NCBI GenBank assembly: GCA_029721515.1
Contig: CM056565.1
Span: 6,946,742 to 7,010,741 of the forward strand
Direction of reading: 5' to 3'
Source: Synanceia verrucosa
Taxonomy: Eukaryota > Chordata > Actinopteri > Perciformes > Synanceiidae
Length of the DNA stretch: 64,000 nucleotides
A program made the position numbers and the translations under genes. The notes beneath the pieces were generated by a model, which was not told the DNA's origin, did not search any database, and saw only the letters and a list, made by a program, of their open reading frames with translations. Within the stretch, counting starts at the first letter, position 1. Each line of letters begins with the position of its first letter. Below, in pieces: positions 53,055-64,000 of the stretch.

Positions 53055-56000
53055 ATGTCCAGTAGCTCGGGCTACCCCCCCAGTCAGGGGAGCTTCAGCA
53101 GCGAGCAGAGTCGGTACCCACCACATTCTGTCCAGTACACATTCACCGGCTCACGCCACCAACAGGTAAAACCCTCCATCTGCATTGTTGTGTTTGAGCT
53201 AATGATCATGGTTGTCTTTGCCATAATGTATTTAGCCTGAGGTACTTGAGTTTAAACCCTCTTTTGGTAGCAATACTAATTTATCGTAAAAAAAACAAAA
53301 CAAAAAAACTTAGAAATGTTTTGGCTATTGAGTGCATGGTCTAACTGGAGAATATATGGTATTAAAATGATTCTACTATTTAGATTTTATAGCTGTAGTT
53401 GTATAATACAAGCCACACAGTTACTAAATACAATGAAACGCTTGCATTTGTCTACTTCGAGCAAGGGATGCAAGATCCACTTTTTTAAACTTGTGATACT
53501 GATACAGAAACACAGCGCTGAATTACCTAATTAACTATGTCTCATTTTGTGGAAAAGACTAGGATCATTCTTTTGTGCAAGGCAACGTCAGACTTCAACA
53601 TTTGTTTCCTGTTTTTTGGGGGTTTTTTTTCCCCCTAAAACAAACATAAATTACAAACTTACTTGTTTATTTAATAACTGTGCACCAATCTTAAATAAAC
53701 CAATAGCTCCACAGGCTGTCAAAATTACTATGCTGATTAATTGCGGTGGTGTGCACGACGGTACCTCTACTTGGACAAGAAATGGGTTGCCAGAGACTTT
53801 GGTAACACATTTGAGACAGGTTATCCAAACAAAATTACCATTTTGCGTGCTGCCATGTAGATCTGTGTGATATTACGATACATATATACCAATTGTATTA
53901 TGAGAGTTGAAAACATGTTCATTGTATGAAGCATAAACATAATGCTATGAAGGCTAATGTAACTGCAGCAGTGCTACTGCTTTGTGGTAGCATCATCAGT
54001 AAGGACTGGTTTACGGCATTGGTCACTACCAGAAGTAAAGCAGCATGGAGGAGGAGAGTGCAGCAGACATTGAAAACATCAGACACGGATACAGAATTAT
54101 ACATAATTTTGAGAAAAAATGTTATATCGGGATATAAAATTAGCTATATCACGATATATACAATTTTGTCCGTATTGCACAGCACTCCTGCCACAACGCA
54201 GCTTAATGGTCTTAACACGCTAATTTAACAAAACTGCTCGCTCAGTTTTGAAAACAAATGTGTCTCCAGCACATGATGGCACTCGCAGCACAGCATCGAA
54301 TCATACTGAATAGATCTTCCCCTTTGATGGGGCCCATTGTCATGACACATGATCTAGAATTTCTTCAATATTGGATCAGTGCCAGTCCTTCCTTCAAGCT
54401 ACATTTTTATTGTAGTTTTTTACCTGTCACAGAGTTGAGCTTGAATTCAAGACTATACCTTGTGATTGTGTCGTGTCATCCTTTAGCCAGAGTTAATAAG
54501 GATTAATCAGAGGTATTTGCCAAACAAAGCCTTTGGGCTACACCCTATATCTGTGTTGGCAGGTTAATCTGAGTAGGTAATTTGTCTAAGATGACAGCTT
54601 TGCAGCTGATTTGCAGCCACAGGGAGTGGAGGTTGTGGCTCCACCTAGCTCGCCGGGTTTGCTGTGGTTTCAGCTTGACGTCTCTTGGTTTCCAAAACCC
54701 AGTTGCAGCAGCAGCAGCATTTTCGCTTCGCTGGTGTTACTATAAAATGCACAGGAGTTCAGCGTCTTGCACAAGGACGCTTTGACATGCAGGCAGGCAA
54801 AGCTGGCGATCAAACTGCCAAACTTGTGGTTAAAGGATGACCCGCTCTCCCCTCTGTGTGAAAACAAACAAACAAACAAACAAACTAGAAAAGCACTCAG
54901 AGAGTGCAGACCTCCGCAAGGTGGCGGCGAGTTTTTATTTAAAGTTACCCCCGCCACCAAGGAGGTTATGTTTTCACCGGGCTTGTTTGTTTGTTTGTTC
55001 ATTTGTGTTTGTTTGCAAAGTCACTCAAAAAGTTATGGATGGTTTTTGACGAAATTTTCAGGGTTGGCCAGAACTGGCCTAACCTGATTTTTTAGGTTAA
55101 GTTAGGCCACTTCTGACCAACCCTGAAAATTTCGTCAAAGTCTGTCCGTAACTTTTTGAGTTATTTTGCAAACCAACAAATAAACAAACCCTGTGAAAAC
55201 ATAACCTCCTGTGAAAATCGGACAATTGTTGTCAGCCATTTTGGATAGCATGGTTCTTAGAAGCTTACTTTCACAGAAACCAGTCTGTGTTGCATTTCTG
55301 GGCATTTGGATTGTTTGCTTAAATCTGGGAGAAAACTGGAGTTATGAAATATTTCCTGTAACTACATTTGCTTGTTCAGGTTTGTTTGGTCGCACTGTGC
55401 CGATAGCATCTATGTGTTCTTTACCCAACAAGATTTTAATAAACTCTTTGGAGATTTTAAAATGTTCTATTTCATGATATCAACAAAGCTTCTTTTTTCA
55501 ATTTTATTTTACCAAATCAAAGCAGTGCTCCTGCTTTTAGTAATTTCATTGTGCTCTGGCTGATGATGTTTGAAAGAGGGCTGACTTCTGGTAAACTCAG
55601 ACATATAAATAGGGGTAAATACTTTTTAATATTTTGTGATTAGATTTTGAATTTAGAGCTGTAGTTGTTGATTGGTAAAATGCGCAGAGTTAATTTAGGA
55701 AATTTGTCTTTGTTAGATTAAGTATAGCAGAGAGTTTACAGGAAATGAGGGGGTGGGGGAGGGGTTGACATGCAACAAAGATCCCTGGCCAGAGTTGAAC
55801 TAGGGATGTTGTAGTTAAATGGTAAGTACCTTAAAGCCCTAGACCACCATGACTCTTCTGAGACAGCTTTTAACAGCACTCAGACCAATAGCTAATCAAT
55901 GTTGTGCAAGTGGACAGAAAAAAAACTTCAGGTCACAGTTTTTGTGTGTAAAGCTGAAGCTGTGTAGATAGCTGTACTGATTAAAACTGAAGCCTGTCTG

Positions 56001-59000
56001 TTGCATAAGGTGGATGTGTTGTCTGGTGTAGACAGGACTTTGTCTCTCTGTGACCATAAATCATGATTAGTTTGCTTTGTTGTAGTTGTGGCTTTGCAGG
56101 ATATCATGATATTATATTTTTCTTAACTAGTCAACACCCATATTCCCACCTTTATACAGTCATGACCTTTACCAGTTTGTTCTATAAATTTGCTTGTGGT
56201 GTGTGTCTCTTGTCTTCAGGATTTCACTGTCCCAGACTATCGGACTCACATGCAAGATCCACAGGGTCGGAGAAGACCATCTTTACTGTCTGAATTCCAC
56301 CCTGGTACTGAAAGGTAATGCCACGGTTGCCCCCAGATTACAGTTTTAGAATCATTCATCTCAACAACAAGCTGTAGCTCCTGATGTCTTTAAATTCCTT
56401 GTTTACTTCTTCTTCTCAGGCCTCCAGAGAGACGCCATGGTTACGAACAGCAGTTTCACTCTATCTCAGGCCAGTCTGAGCATGAGGCCTTGGAGGCTAA
56501 ACGTCCTCGCATGGAGACTGTTGTTGAGGCTCACATCACCCGCACGCCTCCCACTGCTGGAGGCGTTGTCCTGCCAATAACCCATACAGTACAGGACAGC
56601 CTAAGAGCCACTTTAGAGGTCAAGAAGGTGGGCCCTGTTCCTTTTCACCTACTTTTACCAACCAAGTCACGTTTGAATTTTTGTCTTTAGGAGACACTTC
56701 TCTATAGTTGCACATTATAGATCTACAGTATGGTTTACAGCACTAGCAAACTTACATAACCTTCTCCTCATAATGAGAAAGAACTGACTTGTGTATGATT
56801 CATGATGTCCCTGTGTTTTTGTGTATACTACTTAGGACTGGGTATTGTTCAACATTTTTTGATACAATGTCAATTTCAGTGCCTTTGTTTCGGTTCCAGA
56901 AGGATACTTTTTTCGATACCTCAATAATTTTTGTCTAATTTGGGCTTAAATCAGGGTCATCATCAATATTAATTTATTATTATTATTATTATTATCATCA
57001 TTATTGTTATTATGATCTCAACTCACAAGGTTATTTTTGTAGGTTATTTGTGTAATTTGGGCTTTATCATGGTAGATGTACTAGACAATGGTCTGATGAA
57101 GATCAACAGGCACAGGCTGCTACCAGTTCCTCTTCAGGAGGTTACCTGATGGTGTGTTCACTGGAAGTAGGAACTTAGAGTTCAGATAATCTTAACCTCA
57201 AAGTTTAGTGTTCCCAGCTCTTCCAGTCTTACAAAACATGTAGCTACTTTGATTTGATTTATTTGGTTCCCCATTAGCTATGGCAATGCCAAAGCTATTC
57301 TTTCTGGGGTCCATACAACATCTTTACAATGTGTCAATGCAATTTATGTCCCATACGACACAATCCACTTCACATACAACATAAAACACAAAGAAATACA
57401 AACAGATACACAACAATACAAGACAGCTCCCTCGGTCAGCAGTGGTTCATAATATTTACTTATCCTGATGTCAATACATGTCAACATACTTTATGTATAT
57501 ATTGTTGTGGACGTAACATTTCTATTAAACTTTGGTTGATGATATGACAAATCACCGGGGCAATCAAATCAGCCACCATTTTCAGAAGATTACCGTGCAA
57601 TTCATCAATAACTGGTGGTTTATCTTTACAATTTCTCAATGTTCTCTATACGACTAATATTTACAGTATCAAAATTAAATTTACAATTTTTCCTCAACAT
57701 AATTTTAGTCCCTTATTAATCAGTACGATGATTAATTTTCCACATCTTTAAAGTTGTTTCTTAAGTCACTAATTTTTAATGAAGTAATTATTTAGATAGT
57801 TTGCTATCTCTGTTGGGTTGGTGAGAAAAAGTCCTGTCTCCAGCTACTGTTTACGTCAGTAGCAGATAGCATGAATTCTATTCATCAGGGGTTCTGAATT
57901 AAATTCTGATTTGCAGCTAGGAAATTCTAAAATTCAGGTACAACTTGAATGCACCATGATCCTAAACACACAAGCCAAGCTCCCATTGCTGCTGCAGTGA
58001 CATTAACCCTCTGTTTTACTGGTGATGTTTGTCTCCTTATGCTGGGAAATTGGGGGGACGGATCGGTGTCTCTGTGAATCTGAGGGGACACGTCTGTCCC
58101 TGGTGACACCTGAGAGCATGGTTCACAGACACTTCAGTATTGGATTTTGGCACTGAAAGATGATTAATTTTTTTTTATCCCGATAGGATCAGAGCTTTTT
58201 GGACGCTGCTACGTACAAAAGTATCGAAGTTCGGTACCCAGCTCTTATACTGTTAGCATTAGATACAGTCACTATTGAAAGGTAGGATACCTCACCTTTT
58301 AGATTTTGAAGTCTGCAGAATATGAGTGCAGGACTGGATATAATGCCTTGGTTTAGTACAGGTCTTGTTTTTGAGCTCATTGAATCTTTTTGTTTTTGCC
58401 AGGAGTCTCAGTTCGCTGTTAAAGTGGAGTCACCGTCTGCAGGAGGACCATCACTACACATGGGTGATGAGCAAGACACTTCTCCTTCCAAACTGTCCAA
58501 AGAGGAGCTGATCCAGAGCATGGACCGTGTGGACAGAGAGATTGCTAAAGTGGAGCAGCAGATTTTCAAACTGAAGAAAAAGCAGGTTGGTTACCTAATT
58601 CATGGTGAAACATTTTGTCTCTGAACATGCACCAAACACAATGGATGTTGTGTTAGAGAACTTGGCATAAGAAATGATTTCTGTTGCTGTTTTAATTACA
58701 CAATGACCCCAGAGAAACCAAAGTGGCAGTAATTTTAGAACAACAATGAGGAGTTGTTGAACCTTACTGTTTTTATAAAATGATGTGTGATTATAAACCA
58801 CTAAGTAGAAGTTGGCATTGTATTGTAGTTGATTTAGGTTTAGAGTAATTAGAGTTTAAATGAACAGGCTTGTTAGGGACTCACTCATATTGCCATGAAT
58901 CTGTTCATGTGTGATTCTTATTGTGTATTCAGAGGCTGTCACATGCTTATAATCCAGCTGCATTGATTGATTGTAATTTCTAGAGAAGAGGGATATGTAC

Positions 59001-62000
59001 CATACATGCCAGTAGATCGCTACACTACCACTTGTAGTGTATTGCATGGATTAGTTTGACATGTCCACATGGTCACAATACTGGTACGTTGATAAGGAAA
59101 TGTTAGGTGAACATTTAATCAGCACGGAACTTAAGCGTGTTGTCTGCATCAGAAATGGTTGTTAGCAATTCATGAGCTACTAGTACAGATCTATGGCCTA
59201 ACAAGTTTGTTCCCATCATCTGCTCAATGTGTTTTCCTCTCAGAAGCTCTAGAGCTACAGGCTTGTTTTTTTGTCTGGATCATCTTGTTTTCAATCAAGT
59301 TTGTTCTTCTCTTGCTATCGTGTTTTGGAATTAAGCCTCATTAGATAGGAATGTAAGACAAGATTTTCTGGGAGAGAGTATGTCTCGCTTTTTCAGACTG
59401 CATTTTCCCAAGTTTTTCAGGGATTTATTTGTTTATTTGAGGTATTTCAGGAACTCCTAATCTCATCTCTGTAACCTGGTAGTTTACATAACCTTTCACT
59501 TGTAAACATTGACCTACCAAACACTCACCAGTTCAAACCTGTCCTGTTAAAAAAAAAAAAACTTGATCAAGCCTGTAGACAGTAATCTGGTAATGCCTGC
59601 ATGGGCCTTAAACTATCTGAAGCTGAGATCAGTGCGGCTGCATCTGTGTTTTCCACCATTTTCCATATGAAAATACAGATAAAATGGTACAAAATGGGTC
59701 ACAAACAGAGGAAAGGAAACAATTTTGTCCTGTGTGTTTGGTCTTGTGTCTGATTGGCCACTAACTAACTAACTGTTTTTTTTGTTGGTGTTGTCTCTTA
59801 GCAACAATTGGAGGAGGAAGCAGCAAAGCCAGTGGAGCCAGAAAAGCCAGTGACCCCTCCCCCAGTGGAGCACAAGCATCGCAGCATCGTCCAGATCATC
59901 TACGATGAGAACAGGGTTAGTCTCCTGCTGCAAACACCAAACACTCCGACACCAAGCATTAGTTCTCCCTGGTTGTTTGTTTGTGATCTAAACAACTGCA
60001 GCTGCCCTCTTGTATATCATCTTTGAGCATCCTCAAAGCTAGAAGAAGCCCCTCACTGTTGTTCACCAGTAGTTGGCAACCACAGGCGACCAGCGACTGC
60101 CTCATCTCATGAAAAAAGCCTTTTGCACTAAACTAATTCTTTGTGCTTCAGAGTTTAATATTCTCATATATCAGCTCTGTGCGAGCATCCCCATCCCTGT
60201 TGAAATGCAGAAATTGACATGGCGATGTTTGAATTTTCAGAAATCAGTGGTGCGCCATGCATTATTTATGTTTTTTAGCAATGTTCAAAAGAATCCATGT
60301 TTTTACTGCATTGCAGGTTTAGTCAGCTATTTCCCAATTAATTTTTATTATCCTCCGCCAAGGAGCTTATGTTTTCACCGGGGTTTGTTTGTTTATTGGT
60401 TTGCAAAATAACTCAAAAAGTTTTGGACGGATTTTGACGAAATTTTCAGGATTGGTCAGAAGTGGCCTGACTTAAAACTGATTAATTTTTGGTGTTGATG
60501 GGTTCTGATTCAAGGTTATCAAAGTCAAATGAAAGGTCATGCCATAGTAATCTATGCGATATTTTGCATATTTCTGAACACTCCAGCGTGTACAATTTTC
60601 AGCCAGTCGTCACATAATTTGGTATATAAACTAATAAAGGAATCCAGAAGTCACCGATTCAGATTGGTCAAGATCAGTGAAAGGCCAGGAGCTAGAGCAA
60701 TGCAACTGGTCTCAAAATATCCAGAAAAGAATTCACAATTTATATAATCTTAGACATTCTTATGGTCAAATATTAATATTTTCTGCAATGATCACGAAAA
60801 ACTGCGCATAGAGGACAAAATCGCGGCTTGGAAATCAGTCTAATGGTATTTTGGTCTTTTTTTAAAATTCAAATACAAATGTGACAAAATATGAACTAGA
60901 GAAAAAAAATAAAAAGTACATAATATTAATGTGAATACAGTTTGAAATGTGGGTTTCAAGGTGTGTCAAAATCAACACATTGACTCTGTTGTGGACTTGC
61001 AGGAGTATACGTTTTCTCAGAATGCTGCCTTGGCGGAGGTCTGCATTGAGTGCTTTTCTCGTTATTTAACAGTTGAAAATGAATACATTAAGCTAAAAAT
61101 CAAGCACATAGGCAGTTCTCATTATTTGGAGTTTGGCTGAAGTGTGTGGAGGTCACTGTTGTTCATGTCTGACAAACAATGTTGTGGTCTGCGTGCGCTG
61201 AGACACACCTTGCTTCTCAATCAGCCATTAACTCTTGACGCTGTGAACTGCTCCGGCAGTGTACACCAGGATCTAGTCTGGCAGCTGCAGTTGTTTGCCT
61301 CTGTCTGTAGATAAAGGTTTATTTAAAAAAAAAAAAAAAGTGGAAATCAAGAGTCATCCAGATGATCTTGAATGAGCTGCCAGTCTTCACAGCTGCACAG
61401 TCTCACAGGCAACCCTATTAATAATGCAGCTGTAGGAACATTCATCTTTATTTATTTATTTGTTGTATCATATGTCACTTTTCAATATGTTAATTGCTCA
61501 AAAGTTCATCTAAAAATTATCAAACAATCATCCATTTTACTCTACTCAGCTTTTCAGTTGTCTAAGTTTATTTTGAGCTATAATTTTCCTGAACCTTTTG
61601 CTCTTTTTATATAATGTTGCAGTTACACCCTTGATTAGTAACTTAATTAGACAATTTTAATTACTACAAAAATGGCCAGCGAGTATAACCTATTTATATT
61701 ATTGATTGTCAGACAGGACATTTTTCCTGGTGAAATGCTTTGCTTTATTTAGTTTCAATTTTTGTTTAACTTTTTTGGTATCTAATCCTTGACCTTTGGT
61801 TGCCATCGGTTGGAGATACGGGGATTGCAGACAACAAACTGCCCCACAAAAATATATATATATTTTTTTTTATTGTTTTCTGTCACATTTTCAACCATAT
61901 CTCTTTTTTTCCTAGAAAAAAGCTGAAGAGGCTCATAAAGTACTGGAAGGTCTTGGTCCTAAGGTTGAGCTGGTATGCGATTTAATGGTTAATAATATAT

Positions 62001-63240
62001 TTTGTCTTTGCATGTGCTTTGTTCAAAGGGTCATAGTTGGCACAGTAGCAAGTTAGATATTACTGCTTGCCTAATAGCTAATGATTAATCCACTGCCCGT
62101 CTCTGGTCTGCTTTTTCCATTTATAGCCCCTCTACAATCAGCCATCAGACACAAAGGTGTACCATGACAACATCAAAAAGTGAGTATCTACGTCTCTTCC
62201 AGAGTTTCATTTCATGAACATCTGTCAGCTGAAAAGTGCAGGAACATTACATCAGACATGATTGCATATCGGCTGAGGGAAGTGTAACACTGACCTCAGC
62301 CAGATAAACCCCAGCTGATAATTCTGTCTAATCTGATTGCCGATGGACCTGATTGAGTCGCCTTACTGATAGCAGGAAGAATGATTGAGACAGGAAGTGA
62401 AAGAAAACGCAAGTCTGCATTAAGTGTGTTTGTACAGTAAACTTGTGTTGGGAGTTGAAGGCCAGACTGTCTAGGATCGACCTGTGTACCAGGAGAGTGG
62501 CCCATCTGGCTCAGAGACCACCTCTGTGTAAAGCCACACTCTCAAGCTGGCCGTATACTTGCCATGTCTGCTAGCGAGTGCACTAACTGTGCCATATATA
62601 CTGCTGCACGACAGACGCAGCAGTAGTTGCAATCCTCTCCTAAACAGAGGTGTTGTGACAAAAAAGAGAGCGCAAGACAGAAATTTTGTTGTGTATGCGA
62701 CAAGCAGACATGGCGCCTTTTTGGGCCATGTGATGGGTTTTTACCTCATTTTGACGTCACAATTGCGTGCGCCCTAGCAGACGTGGCGAGTATACAGCCG
62801 GCTTCAGGGTCTCCCTATAGCCACCGTCCTGCATCAACAGAAGAGTTCACAGTCTGTAGCTGCAACAATGCAAATTAACAATGATGTTCATGCTATGTTT
62901 TTGTGGCAGTGTGTAATAAATCAAGCTCTATCTCTTCAAATTTACATACATGTAGGTCCACTTGTACTAGTTCAAGGGAATTCTCTGTTGCCTTTGTGTT
63001 GAATGGATCCTTTCTGCTGCCATAATGATTTTATGGCACTAGTTTCTGTGCATCTACAACCGTTGCTTTCTAAATATAATAATCATGTTAAAATAATTTT
63101 GCAAATGAATATAGCGATGATTTATTTCATTGTTTCATTGTTATTTCATTGAATCTTTGTCGTTTTCTTGCAGCAACCAAGTCATGAGGAAGAAGCTCAT
63201 TTTGTTTTTTAAGAGGAGGAACCATGCTCGTAAACAAAGG
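53055..63240 (+). CDS. ncor1: nuclear receptor corepressor 1, N-terminal part, partial
   Basis: Exons visible: 52985-53165 (start codon 53055), 56220-56314, 56420-56627, 58403-58585, 59802-59915, 61916-61972, 62127-62179, 63174-63240, for 296 residues in frame; the gene continues beyond the window. NCOR1 is the scaffold of the nuclear HDAC3 corepressor complex. The start MSSSSGYPPSQGSFSSEQS is nearly identical to the mammalian one. Following pieces include DFTVPDYRT, RRRPSLLSEFHPG and the repression-domain coiled coil (SKEELIQSMDRVDREIAKVEQ), known to contact TBL1 and GPS2. HRSIVQIIYDENR, AEEAHKVLEGLGPKVEL and VMRKKLILFFKRRNHARKQR then follow. The SANT domains and receptor-interaction motifs lie to the right of the window. 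Retention of the NCOR1 exon pattern, rather than the NCOR2 one, and the pigl neighbour support the symbol. Confidence 0.96.
54888..55210. repeat. palindromic nonautonomous element, family B
   Basis: An almost perfect hairpin: arms 54961-55085 and 55094-55210, about 120 bases each, with an 8-base loop. Both arms carry GTTATGTTTTCAC, ACTCAAAAAGTTA and GACGAAATTTTCAGGGTTGG. The left flank (54888-54930, AAAAGCACTCAGAGAGTGCAG then ACCTCCGC) matches, in reverse, the right end of the element at 60351-61056. No coding capacity. In an ncor1 intron. Confidence 0.8.
56835..58248. repeat. possible interspersed-repeat composite in an ncor1 intron
   Basis: The left edge GGACTGGGTATTG and the right edge GGTACCCAGCTCTT look like opposite ends of one inverted-terminus element, and both ends contain AAAAGTATC or its relatives. 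Between them lies a LINE fragment on the minus strand. The boundaries are not proved. Confidence 0.35.
57240..57860 (-). mobile_element. degraded LINE fragment
   Basis: Reading the minus strand, LTNPTEIANYLNNYF and then GNLLKMVADLIAPVICHII are typical of the start of a non-LTR reverse transcriptase region, with stops and frame shifts between. At the low-coordinate end GGTTCCCCATTAGCTATGGC resembles the fish LINE 3' UTR, so most of the polymerase has been lost by internal deletion. Confidence 0.55.
60351..61056. mobile_element. nonautonomous DNA element, family B, full-length copy
   Basis: The left end starts CCTCCGCCAAGGAG and TTATGTTTTCACCGG, and the right end reads CCTTGGCGGAGG then GCATTGAGTGCTTTT, the reverse complement of the end seen at 54891. 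The inner part of the left end is the same ACTCAAAAAGTT and GACGAAATTTTCAGG sequence as the hairpin. About 700 bases, no transposase frame. In an ncor1 intron. Confidence 0.65.
62544..62804. mobile_element. short MITE, family A
   Basis: 261 bases with terminal inverted repeats of about 38 bases (left AAGCTGGCCGTATACTTGCC, right GGCGAGTATACAGCCGGCTT). The interior shows ACTGCTGCACGACAG and CGCAAGACAGAAATTTT blocks found also in the long copy at 1294-2456, so it is an internally deleted relative. In an ncor1 intron. Confidence 0.8.
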
Positions 63241-64000
63241 GTAAGTGTCCCTGCTGTTGGGAAAGCATTGTGGAAATTGTGTGGTGCCATCCATTTCCGT
63301 GGTCAGTCGAAGGGTCACAGCACACCTGACTGTTTGCACTCAGATGACCAGGGGAAATATTGGGATTATTGAAGCTTTTGATCCAACGGCTCTTCCTTGT
63401 TTCCTTAAAGCCACATAATATTGATACGCATTGTAGAGATTCAACCTACTGCAGTTTTTCTGGTTTTAACATTTGCATATTCGTGTGAGTCTCACATAAT
63501 CAGAGAGTGCAGAATATTACAAAATGACGCACAAGCAATTACTTTATTATATACTTTTGCTCTGCATCTTCTTCTCGACTTGTTCTGCAGTTCAGAAAAC
63601 AAGTCTGGAGTTGTTTGAATTAGGGATGATGAAAACTAAAAATATTTTTGACCGGCCACTGAGCCTCATTAGTCGATAAAACTGGTTAACCGCAAAGTAT
63701 AAAATATGCTATTTGATATAAAAGCGATTTCGAGCCGCACCTGCTGCCTGCACTTTCGTAACTCTGCTTACCTCTCTACGACTCACACACACAAACTGCC
63801 CCAGTGCTGTCACTTATTTTTAAATCCCCTACAGCGCGAAACATGGAGTCCCACAAACACAGCGCTGAGGAGCTTGTAAGTGGAGGACAACTGGCTCCAT
63901 AGTTTGGAAATTGTTTGGGTGGTTATAGCGTAGAAAATAAAGGCATTAGTCTAGTGTTAGAAGCTTGTTTGTAACATTGCCGTGGCTAATTTATGAAAAT
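63241..64000 (+). other. ncor1 intron to the window edge
   Basis: Begins with a good donor (GTAAGTGT). No further ncor1 exon is seen before the edge. A small frame from 63843 (MESHKHSAEEL) has no signature. Confidence 0.6.

Overview
This is vertebrate nuclear DNA, almost certainly from a teleost, probably a spiny-rayed fish. The genes have short exons with GT/AG introns. Their protein products align with vertebrate families at the exon level, and the introns hold typical fish repeats: a Tc1 transposon, a tRNA-headed SINE, MITEs, LINE tails and CA/GA microsatellites. No bacterial operon, phage, CRISPR array or integrated virus is visible.

Eight protein-coding genes plus the 5' part of a ninth... 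more exactly nine loci are present, and I placed exon boundaries by reading frame and splice sites. From left to right they are: trpv1 (minus, 423-9161, heat/chemical-gated cation channel); shpk (minus, 12390-15633, sedoheptulokinase); emc6 (plus, 20386-20718, ER membrane complex subunit); p2rx5 (minus, 22419-27952, ATP-gated channel); a three-unit polyubiquitin gene (minus, 30080-30769); a six-unit polyubiquitin gene (minus, 33691-35064); a cenpv-like GFA-domain gene (plus, 37778-38791); pigl (minus, 39163-48878, GPI-anchor deacetylase); and the N-terminal part of ncor1 (plus, from 53055, running off the right edge).

The order joins two blocks that are separate on human chromosome 17p. One is TRPV1-SHPK-(CTNS-TAX1BP3)-EMC6-P2RX5 and the other is UBB-CENPV-PIGL-NCOR1. 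I see no ctns or tax1bp3 between shpk and emc6; that interval holds a large foldback repeat instead. The genes do not form one pathway; this is a conserved neighbourhood of unrelated genes.

The most interesting signals are regulatory and structural. The two polyubiquitin genes share a promoter block with identical spacing (a 14-base box, then a CRE-like ATGACGT 34 bases later, then TATA). They also share a trio of motifs inside their 5'UTR introns. The trpv1 vanilloid pocket has substitutions expected to reduce capsaicin response, and its S6 gate end is unusual. The p2rx5 gene has a long CA repeat starting a few bases after a 5' splice site. Several transposons are nested: a Tc1 in the loop of a foldback element, and a SINE with clear target duplication inside a MITE-family element. 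I found no convincing wholly new multi-gene system.
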